Positions 42,387 to 50,534 of a stretch of 64,000 nt of DNA are shown piece by piece. The DNA is taken from contig NZ_SADR02000021.1 in NCBI RefSeq assembly GCF_004010325.2, positions 1 through 64,000 on the forward strand, in the 5' to 3' direction. Numbering within the stretch: position 1 is the stretch's first letter; every line of letters begins with the position of its first letter. The notes below the pieces were generated by a model. It saw nothing but the letters and a program-made list of their open reading frames with translations. It was not told the DNA's origin and made no database searches. The stretch is from Mesorhizobium sp. M00.F.Ca.ET.216.01.1.1. Lineage in GTDB: Bacteria > Pseudomonadota > Alphaproteobacteria > Rhizobiales > Rhizobiaceae. The position numbers and the translations under genes were made by a program.

Positions 42387-42590
42387 ATGCCAGTGAATCT
42401 CAATGAGCCCGCCGTCTGGTTTGCCGCGCCCGTCACCACGGGGGAGCCTTTCGATCTGCTGGAGGAGGCCGTGCGCCATGCCCTGCGCTTGCCGGCCGAC
42501 GATCGCCACAACCGTGCCACCATCATCACCAGCTCGGGAGCGACTTACGGCTGGAATGCCATTGAACACATATTCGAGCGTTTCAAGTAG
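42387..42590 (+). CDS. Small hypothetical protein
   Basis: A 67-aa product with VNLNEPAVWFAAPVTTGEPFDLLEEAVRHALRLPADD and SSGATYGWNAIEHIFERFK, a compact alpha/beta look. GGGGAGGGGG precedes the ATG. The family is unknown to me; similar small proteins sit near DUF982 genes in rhizobia. Upstream are GTAAAAAGCGTAC (42278-42290) and GGAAC (42346-42350). It is followed by a clear terminator. Confidence 0.55.
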   Translation: MPVNLNEPAVWFAAPVTTGEPFDLLEEAVRHALRLPADDRHNRATIITSSGATYGWNAIEHIFERFK

Positions 42591-42656
42591 GTCTTGGGCA
42601 ACGCATATCGGTCGACTCCCCCCAACCTTCTGTCGGCCGCCATGCCCTACTTGAAC

Positions 42657-42692
42657 ACCCGCCGTGCCGAAAGGCGCGGCGGGTTCTCTTTT
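42657..42692. terminator. Bidirectional intrinsic terminator between convergent small genes
   Basis: ACCCGCCGTGCC (42657-42668) pairs with GGCGCGGCGGGT (42673-42684) around a GAAA tetraloop with one mismatch, followed by TTCTCTTTT. It ends the gene at 42387-42590 and can serve the convergent DUF982 gene ending at 42712. Confidence 0.8.
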
Positions 42693-42711
42693 GGGGTAGC
42701 AAGTTGGCGAG

Positions 42712-42960
42712 TCAGGAACGAGGCGGGAGCAGCATCTTCTCCTCCTTGGCGGCAGCCTTGAAGGCAATGCGGACATCCTCGGCAGTCAGTTCGCCGGCCA
42801 GGGCCGCCACGCACACCCTGACTGCCTTGTTCCACTTCGGGCCACGCCGGGTCCACTTCACGAGCTGCTCGGCCGCATCCTCCACCGAATCGACATTGCA
42901 TGCGACGCCGTCACGGTCCGTCCTGACGGGAACCGGAGGCGAAAACCACAGCTGTGTCAT
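42712..42960 (-). CDS. DUF982 domain protein
   Basis: An 82-aa protein. WFSPPVPVRTDRDGVACNVDSVEDAAEQLVKWTRRGPKWNKAVRVCVAALAGELTAEDVRIAFKAAAKEE matches the whole DUF982 domain. The function is unknown; the family is common in Rhizobiales. Its start overlaps the stop of the upstream small gene by 4 bp, so the two are co-translated. It is related to the protein encoded at 26406-26705. Confidence 0.78.
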   Translation of the reverse strand: MTQLWFSPPVPVRTDRDGVACNVDSVEDAAEQLVKWTRRGPKWNKAVRVCVAALAGELTAEDVRIAFKAAAKEEKMLLPPRS

Positions 42961-43187
42961 TCACGTCGGCCGTCGAAGAGAACGGCCAGGCCCCACGCCT
43001 TGGCTATTTCGACAATGACTCCAGTCAATTCCTCGTTGCTGTCCTGGAGGTAGGGGGCATTGAGACGAACGCCCCTGATTGTCGCCCTGACCGAGACGAT
43101 GTCGCCGCACAGCGCCATCTTGATGGTCATTTCAAGAAGCTTCCTGGACGCGCTGACGGGTCTTGGTGCCCACCCTGCGATGCTCAT
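42957..43187 (-). CDS. Small hypothetical protein co-translated with DUF982 gene
   Basis: A 76-aa product with two Cys-poor alpha/beta segments (SRKLLEMTIKMALCGDIVSVRATIRGVRL and NEELTGVIVEIAKAWGLAVLFDG). It overlaps the DUF982 gene by 4 bp and is first of the pair. GGGGAGGACC precedes the ATG. I do not recognise the family. Confidence 0.55.
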   Translation of the reverse strand: MSIAGWAPRPVSASRKLLEMTIKMALCGDIVSVRATIRGVRLNAPYLQDSNEELTGVIVEIAKAWGLAVLFDGRRE

Positions 43188-43333
43188 GCGGTCCTCCCCA
43201 TGACGCCCTCAAATTCAACTTTGAGCGCTTCCGCATGTGAGATCAATTGTTGGTATGAATCGTACCGTACAGGGCTGCCGCGGCCACTCGGGCGAAGCAC
43301 CTGTCCGCGTACCGCGGGCTGCCAGACGGACGA

Positions 43334-44566
43334 CTATTCGTAACGCAGCGCCTCAAGCGGCGATTTTCTTGAGGCCTGGATCGCCGGGTACATTCCGAAG
43401 ACCACGCCGACGAGCGCGGAGAATAGGAAGGCCAGCACGACTGGGTCGGCCGTCAGCTCGATCCGCATATCGAACTGTCTTTCGGCGATGATGGCACCGG
43501 CAAAGCCGATCACCGCTCCGGCAATGCCGCCGGCGATCGAAAGAATGGTTGCTTCTGCCAGAAACTGCATCATCACCGTCGCCGGCTTCGCCCCGATTGC
43601 CATGCGGATGCCAATCTCTCGCGTGCGCTCGGTCACCGAGACCAGCATGATGTTCATGATGCCGATGCCGCCAACGAGCAGCGAGATCGAGGCGATTGCC
43701 GCGAGCAACCGTGTGAGGGCGGCGGAGGATTCTTCCTGAGCGCGGGCCGTCTCTGCGACATTGTTGATTCGGAAATCGTCTGGTTGCCCAGCATCAAGCC
43801 TATGCTGAAACCTGAGCACGTCGCGGACATCCGCAGTCGCCTCGGAAATACGCTTCTCATCGATGACCTTGATGCTGATCATCGAAACGGAACGCGTCTT
43901 GGCCGAACTGCGACCCAGGAGCTGATCGCGGGCGGTACTCAGCGGAACAAGCGCGACATCGTCCAGATCGGAACCGTCGAGTGTCTGGCCTTTTCGCTGC
44001 AGAACCCCGATCACCTCCATCGGAAGCTGGTTGACCCGCACAGTCTGCCCTACGGGATCGATTTCCGCGAACAGCCGCCCGGCCGTCGATGCCCCGAGCA
44101 TGATGACCTTCGTGCTGTTGTCGACATCCCACTTGTCTATCTCGCGTCCCGAGGCAAGACGCCGGTCGCGCGCCTCGAAATACTCCTCCGTGACACCATA
44201 AATGCTGCTAGACCAGTTGTCAGTTGCGGTTGCGAGATGTACCACCCCGGCGACGCTGGGGGCCGCGGTAACGATCTTTTCCGAGCCTTCGCGTATTACG
44301 GCGGCATCGTCGTCCGAGAGTGTCGGCCGGGTGCCCGCGCCCAGACGGACGCCAGCCGCGTTAGCCGAACCCGGTATGACCATAATTACTTTCGCGCCAA
44401 GGCGCTCGATTTCTTCTTTGATCGCCTGCTGCGTTCCCGTACCGACTGCGACCATCACGACGACGGAAGCAACTCCGATGATGATGCCGAGCGTCGTCAG
44501 CGCGCTGCGCAACTTGTTGCCCTGCATGGCGCGCATGGCTGAACCTAGTATGTCGGCGGCCCTCAT
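43334..44566 (-). CDS. macB: MacB-type ABC exporter permease (FtsX-like)
   Basis: A 410-aa membrane protein with the MacB architecture without the ATPase. It has helix 1 near residue 25 (LRSALTTLGIIIGVASVVVMVAVGTGTQQAI), a large periplasmic MacB_PCD domain (about 50-270), then three helices with the FtsX motif (VGGIGIMNIMLVSVTERTREIGIRMAIGAKPATVMMQFLAEA). MacB-type systems move envelope substrates or peptides from the periplasm outward by mechanotransmission. It overlaps the ATPase gene by 4 bp. Its partner MacA-like adaptor is encoded first. An outer membrane channel is not encoded nearby. Confidence 0.9.
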   Translation of the reverse strand: MRAADILGSAMRAMQGNKLRSALTTLGIIIGVASVVVMVAVGTGTQQAIKEEIERLGAKVIMVIPGSANAAGVRLGAGTRPTLSDDDAAVIREGSEKIVTAAPSVAGVVHLATATDNWSSSIYGVTEEYFEARDRRLASGREIDKWDVDNSTKVIMLGASTAGRLFAEIDPVGQTVRVNQLPMEVIGVLQRKGQTLDGSDLDDVALVPLSTARDQLLGRSSAKTRSVSMISIKVIDEKRISEATADVRDVLRFQHRLDAGQPDDFRINNVAETARAQEESSAALTRLLAAIASISLLVGGIGIMNIMLVSVTERTREIGIRMAIGAKPATVMMQFLAEATILSIAGGIAGAVIGFAGAIIAERQFDMRIELTADPVVLAFLFSALVGVVFGMYPAIQASRKSPLEALRYE

Positions 44567-45282
44567 TGCGCCGCCACCAGCGCAACCGGCTCGACCGGGC
44601 GATCCCGCACGCGTTCTGCGGTGATCCTGCCGTCGACAAGATTGATCGTGCGCGCCATACGCGATGCGACCTGACTGTCATGGGTCACGATGACGACGGT
44701 TTTGCCCTCTCCATTCACCTCCTCCAGCAGGCGGAGGATTTCTTCTCCTGTCGCGGTGTCGAGCGCTCCTGTGGGCTCGTCGGCGAGGATCAGGTCGGGA
44801 CTGTTGACCAGTGCGCGGGCGATCGCCACCCTTTGCTGCTGGCCGCCCGAAAGCTGGCTTGGATAATGGGCCATGCGATCCGCAAGTCCGATCCGTTCAA
44901 GCATAGCTAGGGCAGTCCTGCGCCGCATCGCCGGCCGCATCATCGCATAGGCGAGCGGCAGCTCGACATTCTCCAGCGCCGTCAGGCGCGGAAGCAGATT
45001 GAAGCTCTGGAACACAAAGCCAATCCTGCGGCACCGGAGCTCGGCCAATTTGGCCGGCGACATCCTTGTGACGCTTTCGCCCGCCAGCCTGTAGTTCCCT
45101 TTCGTCGGACTGTCGAGGCAGCCAAGAATACCGAGCAGGGTCGATTTGCCAGACCCCGAAGGACCCATGATGGCAACGGATTCGCCTTTCTCGATCGCTA
45201 GCGAAATCCCGTTCACGGCATGAACCGTCGTCTCACCCAGCCTGTAGGCCTTGCTGATCTTTTCGAGCGCAACGAGCGGCAT
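44563..45282 (-). CDS. MacB/LolD-type ABC exporter ATPase
   Basis: A 239-aa ATPase of the type VII ABC (LolD/MacB) group. Walker A GPSGSGKSTLLGILGCLD, Q-loop FVFQSFNLLPRLTALENVELP, signature LSGGQQQRVAIARALV, Walker B LILADEPTGALD and H-loop VTHD are all intact. In many bacteria this domain is fused to MacB; here it is a separate gene. It overlaps the permease gene by 4 bp and the adaptor gene by one base. Confidence 0.93.
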   Translation of the reverse strand: MPLVALEKISKAYRLGETTVHAVNGISLAIEKGESVAIMGPSGSGKSTLLGILGCLDSPTKGNYRLAGESVTRMSPAKLAELRCRRIGFVFQSFNLLPRLTALENVELPLAYAMMRPAMRRRTALAMLERIGLADRMAHYPSQLSGGQQQRVAIARALVNSPDLILADEPTGALDTATGEEILRLLEEVNGEGKTVVIVTHDSQVASRMARTINLVDGRITAERVRDRPVEPVALVAAQ

Positions 45283-46550
45283 CAGAAGACCCCGAGGACC
45301 TTCTGCTCTTTCTGCGCGCCCTGTCCCGGACTCTCCGAGAGCCCCGTGACGACGGAGTTGCCGGGCCTAAGTGCTTCGGCAGTGATCGCTGTAAACGCGC
45401 CGTCGGTAGCGCCCAGTTGGACGGGAATGCCGACCAGCGCGCCGTCGCGCTGGACGTAGACCGCATTGTCGACACCCCTGGGCTGCCCTGGCGGATGGAA
45501 GCGCAAGGCCGCGTTCGGAACGGCAAGCTGCTTTTCATTATCGTCGATGATGATCCTCGCCGTCGCCGTCATGCCGGGCAGCAGCAGCAGGTTCTCATTC
45601 GGTGCGTTCGCGACGACCGTGTAGGTCACCACGTTTTGTGTGATTTGCGGTTGCTTCCGGATCTGCACCACTTCGCCTTCAAAAGTCCGCCCCTTGAAGG
45701 CATCTACGGTGAACTCCACGCGCTGGCCGGGGCGGATGCGGCCGATCTCGGCTTCGGGGATCGAGGTGTTGATCTGCATCTGGCGGAGATCCTGCGCGAT
45801 CGTGAACAGGACCGGCGCCTGCAGGCTGGCGGCGACCGTAGTGCCAACCTCGACATTGCGCACGATGATGGTGCCGTACACGGGCGAGCGGATGACCGTT
45901 CGGTCAAGGTCGGCATGGGCTTGCTTGACGGCCGCTTCCGCGCCCTTGAGCGCATGCCGTGAGTTCTCGAGATCGGCAGCCGCGATATCGCGCGTTGCTT
46001 CCGCAATGGTTGAGTCGGCCTGCGCCCCAACTCCCTTTCCAGCCAAGGCTTTCTTGCGGTCGAAGTCCGCCTGCGTCTGGCGCAGGGCAATTTCGGCTTT
46101 CTGCACGCTCGCCATGGCGATACCCAGTTGGGCTTCGCTCTGTTCGACGGCAATCTGGAAGCCGAGCGGATCAATCACTGCCAGGACATCGCCGCGCCGG
46201 ACTTCCTTGTTGAAGTCGGCATTGAGCTCCTTGATCTGGCCGGAAATCTGCGAACTTACGGAAACCAGCGCCACAGGCGTGACCGCTCCGGTCGCCTGCA
46301 CGCTGTCGATAATCCGGCGTTCCTCTGCGAACGCAATGCGATAGTAGACAGCCGATCCAGATGAAGAATTGTTGGAGACCGCCGCCATTCCGTCGGAAAT
46401 AAAGGCGCCGCTGGCCGAGATGAGGTCGTCCCACCCTTCGGCGAAAGATCCGCTATGGACCGCGACCCAGCCGGCGGCGACAATTGCCGCACTGGAAAAT
46501 GCCCATCTCGGTATCTTGCGCATCGCCTTGCCTATGACTCCTGGGTCCAA
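45282..46550 (-). CDS. macA: MacA-type periplasmic adaptor (membrane fusion protein)
   Basis: A 422-aa adaptor with an N-terminal anchor (about 12-30). The lipoyl halves (VSSQISGQIKELNADFNKEVRRGDVLAVIDP and VIRSPVYGTIIVRNVEVGTTV) flank a long helical hairpin (about 130-205). The barrel and membrane-proximal domains follow. It bridges the MacB-type permease to an outer membrane TolC-like channel, encoded elsewhere. It is the first of the three exporter genes. Upstream, after a strong hairpin, lies the gene for a Thr-rich secreted protein on the same strand. Confidence 0.9.
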   Translation of the reverse strand: MDPGVIGKAMRKIPRWAFSSAAIVAAGWVAVHSGSFAEGWDDLISASGAFISDGMAAVSNNSSSGSAVYYRIAFAEERRIIDSVQATGAVTPVALVSVSSQISGQIKELNADFNKEVRRGDVLAVIDPLGFQIAVEQSEAQLGIAMASVQKAEIALRQTQADFDRKKALAGKGVGAQADSTIAEATRDIAAADLENSRHALKGAEAAVKQAHADLDRTVIRSPVYGTIIVRNVEVGTTVAASLQAPVLFTIAQDLRQMQINTSIPEAEIGRIRPGQRVEFTVDAFKGRTFEGEVVQIRKQPQITQNVVTYTVVANAPNENLLLLPGMTATARIIIDDNEKQLAVPNAALRFHPPGQPRGVDNAVYVQRDGALVGIPVQLGATDGAFTAITAEALRPGNSVVTGLSESPGQGAQKEQKVLGVF

Positions 46551-46580
46551 CCGGATTGTGGTCCGTCAACGGTGAACAGG

Positions 46581-46613
46581 AAGTGAGGAGGAGGCGGGAC
46601 CTCCTCCTCACTT
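46581..46613 (-). terminator. Perfect 14-bp hairpin between Thr-rich protein gene and macA
   Basis: AAGTGAGGAGGAGG (46581-46594) and CCTCCTCCTCACTT (46600-46613) pair perfectly around a 5-base loop. On the minus strand the stem follows the Thr-rich protein gene by 35 bp and precedes macA by 30 bp. There is no good T tract after it, so partial read-through into the exporter genes is likely. This would make the secreted protein more abundant than the exporter. Confidence 0.55.
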
Positions 46614-46648
46614 GCCCTGCTTCGCTAGACGGGGGACGTCAGACTCAG

Positions 46649-47077
46649 TCAGAGCGGGCAGTCGGGCAACTCGCTGCCGGGATTGCACACCACCTCGTTA
46701 ACAGTCGAGGAGGTTGCCGGAGCGATCTCGACCACTGTCGTGGTGGTGGTCGAATGATCGTCATTCGGCACGCCGGCCGGATTGATTGCCGTGCACGTGT
46801 TGGTCGTCGTTTCAATGATGGCGCTCGTCGTCGTGGTGACATCCGCCTTCCCAACCTGGTCAAAAGCACCCTGGTAGGTAACATCACCGATCGTGGTCGA
46901 GGTTTCGCCGCCTGACTGAACGCTAGTGCTCGAGATCTCCCAGCTCCACTTGACGTTCGGCAACTCGCCGCAGACATCCGAGCCTTCAACAACGGCCGCC
47001 TGGGCAATCTGGACTCCGCCCATCGGGAACGCTGCCAGGATGGCCAGCGCCGCAGTGGAAACTATCAATTTACGCAT
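46649..47077 (-). CDS. Thr/Ser-rich secreted protein of unknown function
   Basis: A 142-aa precursor with signal peptide KLIVSTAALAILAAFPMGGVQIAQA. The mature part is rich in Thr, Ser and Val, with the runs TTTTSAIIETTTNTC and STTTTTVVEIAPATSSTV. It has four Cys: DVCGE, NTCTA, VVCNPGS and the C-terminal PDCPL. The composition and even Cys number suggest an extracytoplasmic beta-rich protein with two disulfides. I chose ATG 47077 over 47086 because GGAG abuts the earlier ATG and is well spaced from this one. It lies just before the MacAB-like genes and is a candidate substrate. Confidence 0.65.
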   Translation of the reverse strand: MRKLIVSTAALAILAAFPMGGVQIAQAAVVEGSDVCGELPNVKWSWEISSTSVQSGGETSTTIGDVTYQGAFDQVGKADVTTTTSAIIETTTNTCTAINPAGVPNDDHSTTTTTVVEIAPATSSTVNEVVCNPGSELPDCPL

Positions 47078-47086
47078 TTTTACCAT

Positions 47087-47468
47087 CTCCGTATGAACGT
47101 GTTTTCACGTCGCCGAGGCGCGCGTCCTCCACGTTGTCTTCCACAGCATCGACAGACGGTATTTGCCCCCGCTGTTGCCATGACCCGATATCCATGCGCC
47201 AACCGGACATGGTCGTCTATATATCCGAGGTTATATACGGTTTATTTACCTTAACGACAGGAATTCGCCTTTTTGCAGATGTACTCCCGCAGTGCAGAAA
47301 ATTCTTTATTTACTGATAGGTAGCGCGCCCAGGTGTTCCTCCCGGCCATCCCGCCGATGTGAAAAAAGCCTACAACGGCAAACGGCCTTAACTAAATATT
47401 AGGAAATGCCACAACGCACCGTTGTAATGCGCTATACTTGGGCCGGGGTAGAAGCGGGAGTTGGGTAA
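47087..47468. other. AT-rich divergent promoter region
   Basis: This gap between the Thr-rich protein gene and the sensor kinase gene is clearly AT-richer than its surroundings, with TATATATCC, TTATATACGG and TTTATTTACC around 47215-47250 and TTCTTTATTTACTGATAGG near 47300-47320. It must hold promoters for both directions. I cannot define a regulator site by eye. No gene is seen inside. Confidence 0.5.
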
Positions 47469-49142
47469 TTGGAGGACGATTGGGGAGCGTGCTGGAACTT
47501 CTTCCGGCGCGGTACTACGGGGCATCGGACCCGTTTGGGCAACTGGTTTCGCAGTGTGCGCCCGTGGCAGATGGTGGCCGCCTCGCGATTTGCGCTGGCC
47601 GTATTCGCACTTTTGGCTATTTACGCCGATCCGTCGCAGCCGGCTCGCAGCAGCGCACTGGCTTACTATCTGTTGGGCGCCTATGTCGTTTATGCGGGCG
47701 CGCTTGCCCTGACGACAATGCGGGTTTCGCCCGGGCCTGTTGTCGCACTTGCGGTCCACGCCATCGACATCGCCGTATTCAGCGTCCTGATCTATCTTAC
47801 CGAGGGGCCGACCAGTCCGCTGTTCGTCTTCCTCACCTTCGCGCTTTTCTCGGCAACATTGCGGTGGAGTTGGCGCGGCGTGATCGCCACGGCAATCCTG
47901 ATCGTGTTTATCTACGGTCTTCTCGCCATGACGGCGGACATCGATACTGGCGAAGACGTCACCAGGACGATTGTTCGCAGTGCCTACCTGATCGTGGCCG
48001 GCATTCTGTTTCTGTATTTTGGCGCCATCCTGGAACGGGAACGCATGCGCTATGCGCAACTGGCGTCATGGCCGGATGGACCGAGCACGGACGAGCGGTT
48101 TCCGGCCCTTGATCAGATATTCGCTCACCTGTCCAAGACGGCCAATGTCCCGCGTCTGCTGGTCGTGTGGGAGGACCACTACGAGCCGCATCGCTACGTC
48201 GCCGAGTTCGTGGACGGCAGCACTCGATACTCGATGGAAGCCGCAGCCGACGCCGAAACGGCCGTCGCCCAGGACAGCACCAGATCAGGCGCGGCCTCAA
48301 GCGCCCAAAACGAAATATCAACGCGGATCCTGAACGACCACGGCATACGACACTCGGTCGTGGCTCCCGTCGGCGGCGCATCCCACAGCGGCTGGTTGTT
48401 CCTCGTCGGGGACCATGACCTCGGGGACGATCTGATGCCGCTGGCCGCCATCGCGGCGCTGCGGATCGGAGCGGAAATAGAACATCATCACCTCAGGCAG
48501 CAGCTTGTAAAGGCAGCGATGCGGGAAGGGAGGAGCAGGCTTGCCAGGGATATTCACGACAGCCTTCTGCAGTCCCTTGCGGCGATCGGGCTGCAGCTGA
48601 AGGCCCTCGAGCGAGGTGTTGCCACGCCCGAGAGGCGACAGATCGCCGAGATCAGGGGCTCTGTAGCGGAACAGCAGAACCTGCTTCGCCAATTGGTTTC
48701 GGAAGCGCGCGGCAATGATCGCGGACGTGCCGCCGACACGCTCGTCGAAGCCGCTGTGGCTGATGTGCTGAGGAAAATGGAGACGCAGTGGAATTGCCGG
48801 ACGTCACTTGCGGTGTCCCCCGGGGGCCTCGTCGCCAGCCGAGAAACAGTGGAGGGCCTGTCGTTGTTCATGGCCGAGGCTGTTGCCAACGGGGTCCGGC
48901 ATGGGGGAGCAACGAAGTTCCGGCTCGACGTGGCGGAGTCGGAAAAAGCGCTGTCCATTCGCCTGCGGGACAATGGCAGTGGCCTGCCTGGGCTGTCGGG
49001 ATCCCTCTCCCATAAACGCGTGTTCGAGGCAAGGCTCGGTTCTGCCTCCCTCAGGCGAAGAGCGAGAGACCTCGGCGCCATCATGCATCTCCATAGCTCC
49101 CCTGAGGGTCTTGAGATCGATTTGAAGGTCCCGATCGAATGA
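47469..49142 (+). CDS. Membrane sensor histidine kinase (NarX/HisKA_3 type)
   Basis: A 557-aa kinase. Residues about 35-190 hold five or six membrane helices with short loops, then a GAF-like region (about 215-340). The phospho-acceptor His363 lies in RLARDIHDSLLQSLAAIGLQL, the HisKA_3 motif. The HATPase domain has AEAVANGVRHGGATKF and LRDNGSGLPG. A sensor buried in the membrane suggests detection of a membrane-borne signal or lipid state. TTG 47469 follows GGGAG by eight bases; later starts near 47565 are possible. It overlaps its response regulator gene by 4 bp. Confidence 0.88.
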   Translation: MEDDWGACWNFFRRGTTGHRTRLGNWFRSVRPWQMVAASRFALAVFALLAIYADPSQPARSSALAYYLLGAYVVYAGALALTTMRVSPGPVVALAVHAIDIAVFSVLIYLTEGPTSPLFVFLTFALFSATLRWSWRGVIATAILIVFIYGLLAMTADIDTGEDVTRTIVRSAYLIVAGILFLYFGAILERERMRYAQLASWPDGPSTDERFPALDQIFAHLSKTANVPRLLVVWEDHYEPHRYVAEFVDGSTRYSMEAAADAETAVAQDSTRSGAASSAQNEISTRILNDHGIRHSVVAPVGGASHSGWLFLVGDHDLGDDLMPLAAIAALRIGAEIEHHHLRQQLVKAAMREGRSRLARDIHDSLLQSLAAIGLQLKALERGVATPERRQIAEIRGSVAEQQNLLRQLVSEARGNDRGRAADTLVEAAVADVLRKMETQWNCRTSLAVSPGGLVASRETVEGLSLFMAEAVANGVRHGGATKFRLDVAESEKALSIRLRDNGSGLPGLSGSLSHKRVFEARLGSASLRRRARDLGAIMHLHSSPEGLEIDLKVPIE

Positions 49143-49798
49143 GCCGTCAGAATGTCTCCACGACAATATTGCTTGCCGATGACCATCCGGTTGTACTGCG
49201 TGGCTTGGCCTCCTTGATCAATGGGAACCCGGGCTTTGAAATCGTCGCCAGTTGCAGCGATGGCTCGGCGGCCCTGGCGGAGATTCAAAGAAGCAGACCC
49301 GACATCGCGGTCATCGATTTGAATATGCCTGGCGTGAGCGGGCTCGATATTCTGAGAGAAGTCAGGGCGGCAACGCTGCCGGCGCGCATTGTGTTTTTGA
49401 CGGCCGATATCGGCGACGCGGACATCATGAGCGCCGTATCGAAGGGGCTTGACGGGCTGATCATGAAGGACGCCGCGCCTGACACCCTCGTCGACTGCCT
49501 GCGTGCGGTGGCGGCCGGCTGCCGATGGCTTCCAGCGGACACCATCGTAGCAGCAATGGACAGGGAAACCCAACGACGCGACCACGCCCGCGACCTCTTC
49601 AAGCCGCTCACGGAGCGGGAGCGGGAGGTTTTAGGGCTGGCAAGCCGGGATTTGTCCAACAAAGAGATAGCACGAGACCTGAACATATCCGAAGGCACGG
49701 TCAAGGTTCACCTGAACAAGGTCTACTCCAAGCTGAACGTGTCGAGCAGAGTGTCCTTGCAGGCAGCAGCGGGCGAATACCTGGATTTGCTGTCTTGA
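49139..49798 (+). CDS. NarL/FixJ-type response regulator
   Basis: A 219-aa regulator. The receiver (about 10-125) has the acidic pair in LLADDHPVVLRG, phospho-acceptor Asp60 in VIDLNMPGVSG, and Lys in GLIMKDA. The C-terminal LuxR helix-turn-helix is LTEREREVLGLASRDLSNKEIARDLNISEGTVKVHLNKVYSKLNV. It is the partner of the kinase encoded just upstream. Likely targets are the divergent secretion genes and the Gly-rich protein genes that follow. Confidence 0.92.
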   Translation: MSRQNVSTTILLADDHPVVLRGLASLINGNPGFEIVASCSDGSAALAEIQRSRPDIAVIDLNMPGVSGLDILREVRAATLPARIVFLTADIGDADIMSAVSKGLDGLIMKDAAPDTLVDCLRAVAAGCRWLPADTIVAAMDRETQRRDHARDLFKPLTEREREVLGLASRDLSNKEIARDLNISEGTVKVHLNKVYSKLNVSSRVSLQAAAGEYLDLLS

Positions 49799-50015
49799 AA
49801 TCCTGATACTCAAGGGGAGCGTTAGCCGCGCACACCCGCCAACACGCCAGGATTGCCGGACCGGCTACGACCTTAGTCCGATGCTGGCGCCGAAAAGGTC
49901 CGGCAGGGCAGGGCAAGAGTCGTGGGCCGCTTTCGAAACCGCGCCGACCTGTGGATGCTCCGCCGGTCAACAACGCCGGCCCCGGTTTCGACAGACAGCC
50001 GGCATAAGGAGGACC

Positions 50016-50444
50016 ATGATGCGCAAACTGCCCTTAACCCGGATTTGCTGGCTCGCCCTGCGGGCTTCAACGGTGCTGGCGCTGGCCGTCGCGCCCTACC
50101 ATGTCACGTTCAACAGTGCTGGCGCGGCGAAGATCGGCGCCGCCAGTGCCCAGGCCCAGGAGGACGGCGGTAGCGGCGGTAGCGCCGGTGGAGGCGATAC
50201 TGGCGGCAGCACCGGTGGTGGCGGTGACGATGGCGCCGGTGGTGCCGGCGGCGAAGATGGCGCCGGCGGTGGTACTGGCGGCGACGATGGCGCCGGTGGT
50301 ACCGGCGGTGACGATGGCGGCGCTGGCGGTACCGGCGGCGACGATGGCGCTGGTGGTACCGGTGGTGACGATGGCGCCGGTGGTACCGGTGGTGATGATG
50401 GCGCCGGTGGTACCGGTGGCGACGAGCTGATAACGGTGAAATAA
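50016..50444 (+). CDS. Secreted Gly/Asp-rich repeat protein with RTX-like nonapeptides
   Basis: A precursor of 141-142 aa. The N-terminus (KLPLTRICWLALRASTVLALAV, with a likely cut after ASAQA) is shared with the protein encoded at 50535. The mature part is Gly, Asp, Thr and Ala only for about 85 residues and repeats the nonapeptide GGTGGDDGA with small variants about seven times. It then ends DELITVK. The nonapeptide matches the calcium-binding RTX pattern GGxGxDxUx at the Gly and Asp positions, but position 8 is Gly and not a large hydrophobic residue. AAGGAGG precedes the two ATGs. The function is unknown; a surface or matrix protein is a guess. Confidence 0.7.
   Translation: MMRKLPLTRICWLALRASTVLALAVAPYHVTFNSAGAAKIGAASAQAQEDGGSGGSAGGGDTGGSTGGGGDDGAGGAGGEDGAGGGTGGDDGAGGTGGDDGGAGGTGGDDGAGGTGGDDGAGGTGGDDGAGGTGGDELITVK
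50225..50423 (+). repeat. 27-bp coding minisatellite
   Basis: Within the Gly-rich gene a 27-bp unit, GGCGCCGGTGGTACCGGTGG plus TGACGAT, repeats about seven times with mostly third-base changes and one unit with an extra codon. The register keeps the reading frame. Such arrays change length easily, so the number of nonapeptides may vary between strains. Confidence 0.75.
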
Positions 50445-50472
50445 CGACGCCGGTGAAGCCTTCGGCCGGATA

Positions 50473-50516
50473 GGCCGGCCCGAATGGGCCGGCCCGAACA
50501 GGTCGGCCCAAACAGG
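50473..50516 (+). repeat. 14-bp tandem repeat between the two Gly-rich protein genes
   Basis: GGCCGGCCCGAATG, GGCCGGCCCGAACA and GGTCGGCCCAAACA follow each other at 50473, 50487 and 50501, and a fourth degenerate unit begins at 50515. They fill most of the 90-bp gap before the second gene. Each unit contains GGCCGGCC or a near form, so secondary structure is possible. Confidence 0.65.
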
Positions 50517-50534
50517 TGGGCAAGGGAAGTGAAG

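Noticed and set aside
50225..50423. Possible CRISPR-like array
   Set aside because: The 27-bp units follow each other without spacers and stay in the reading frame of a gene, so this is a coding minisatellite.
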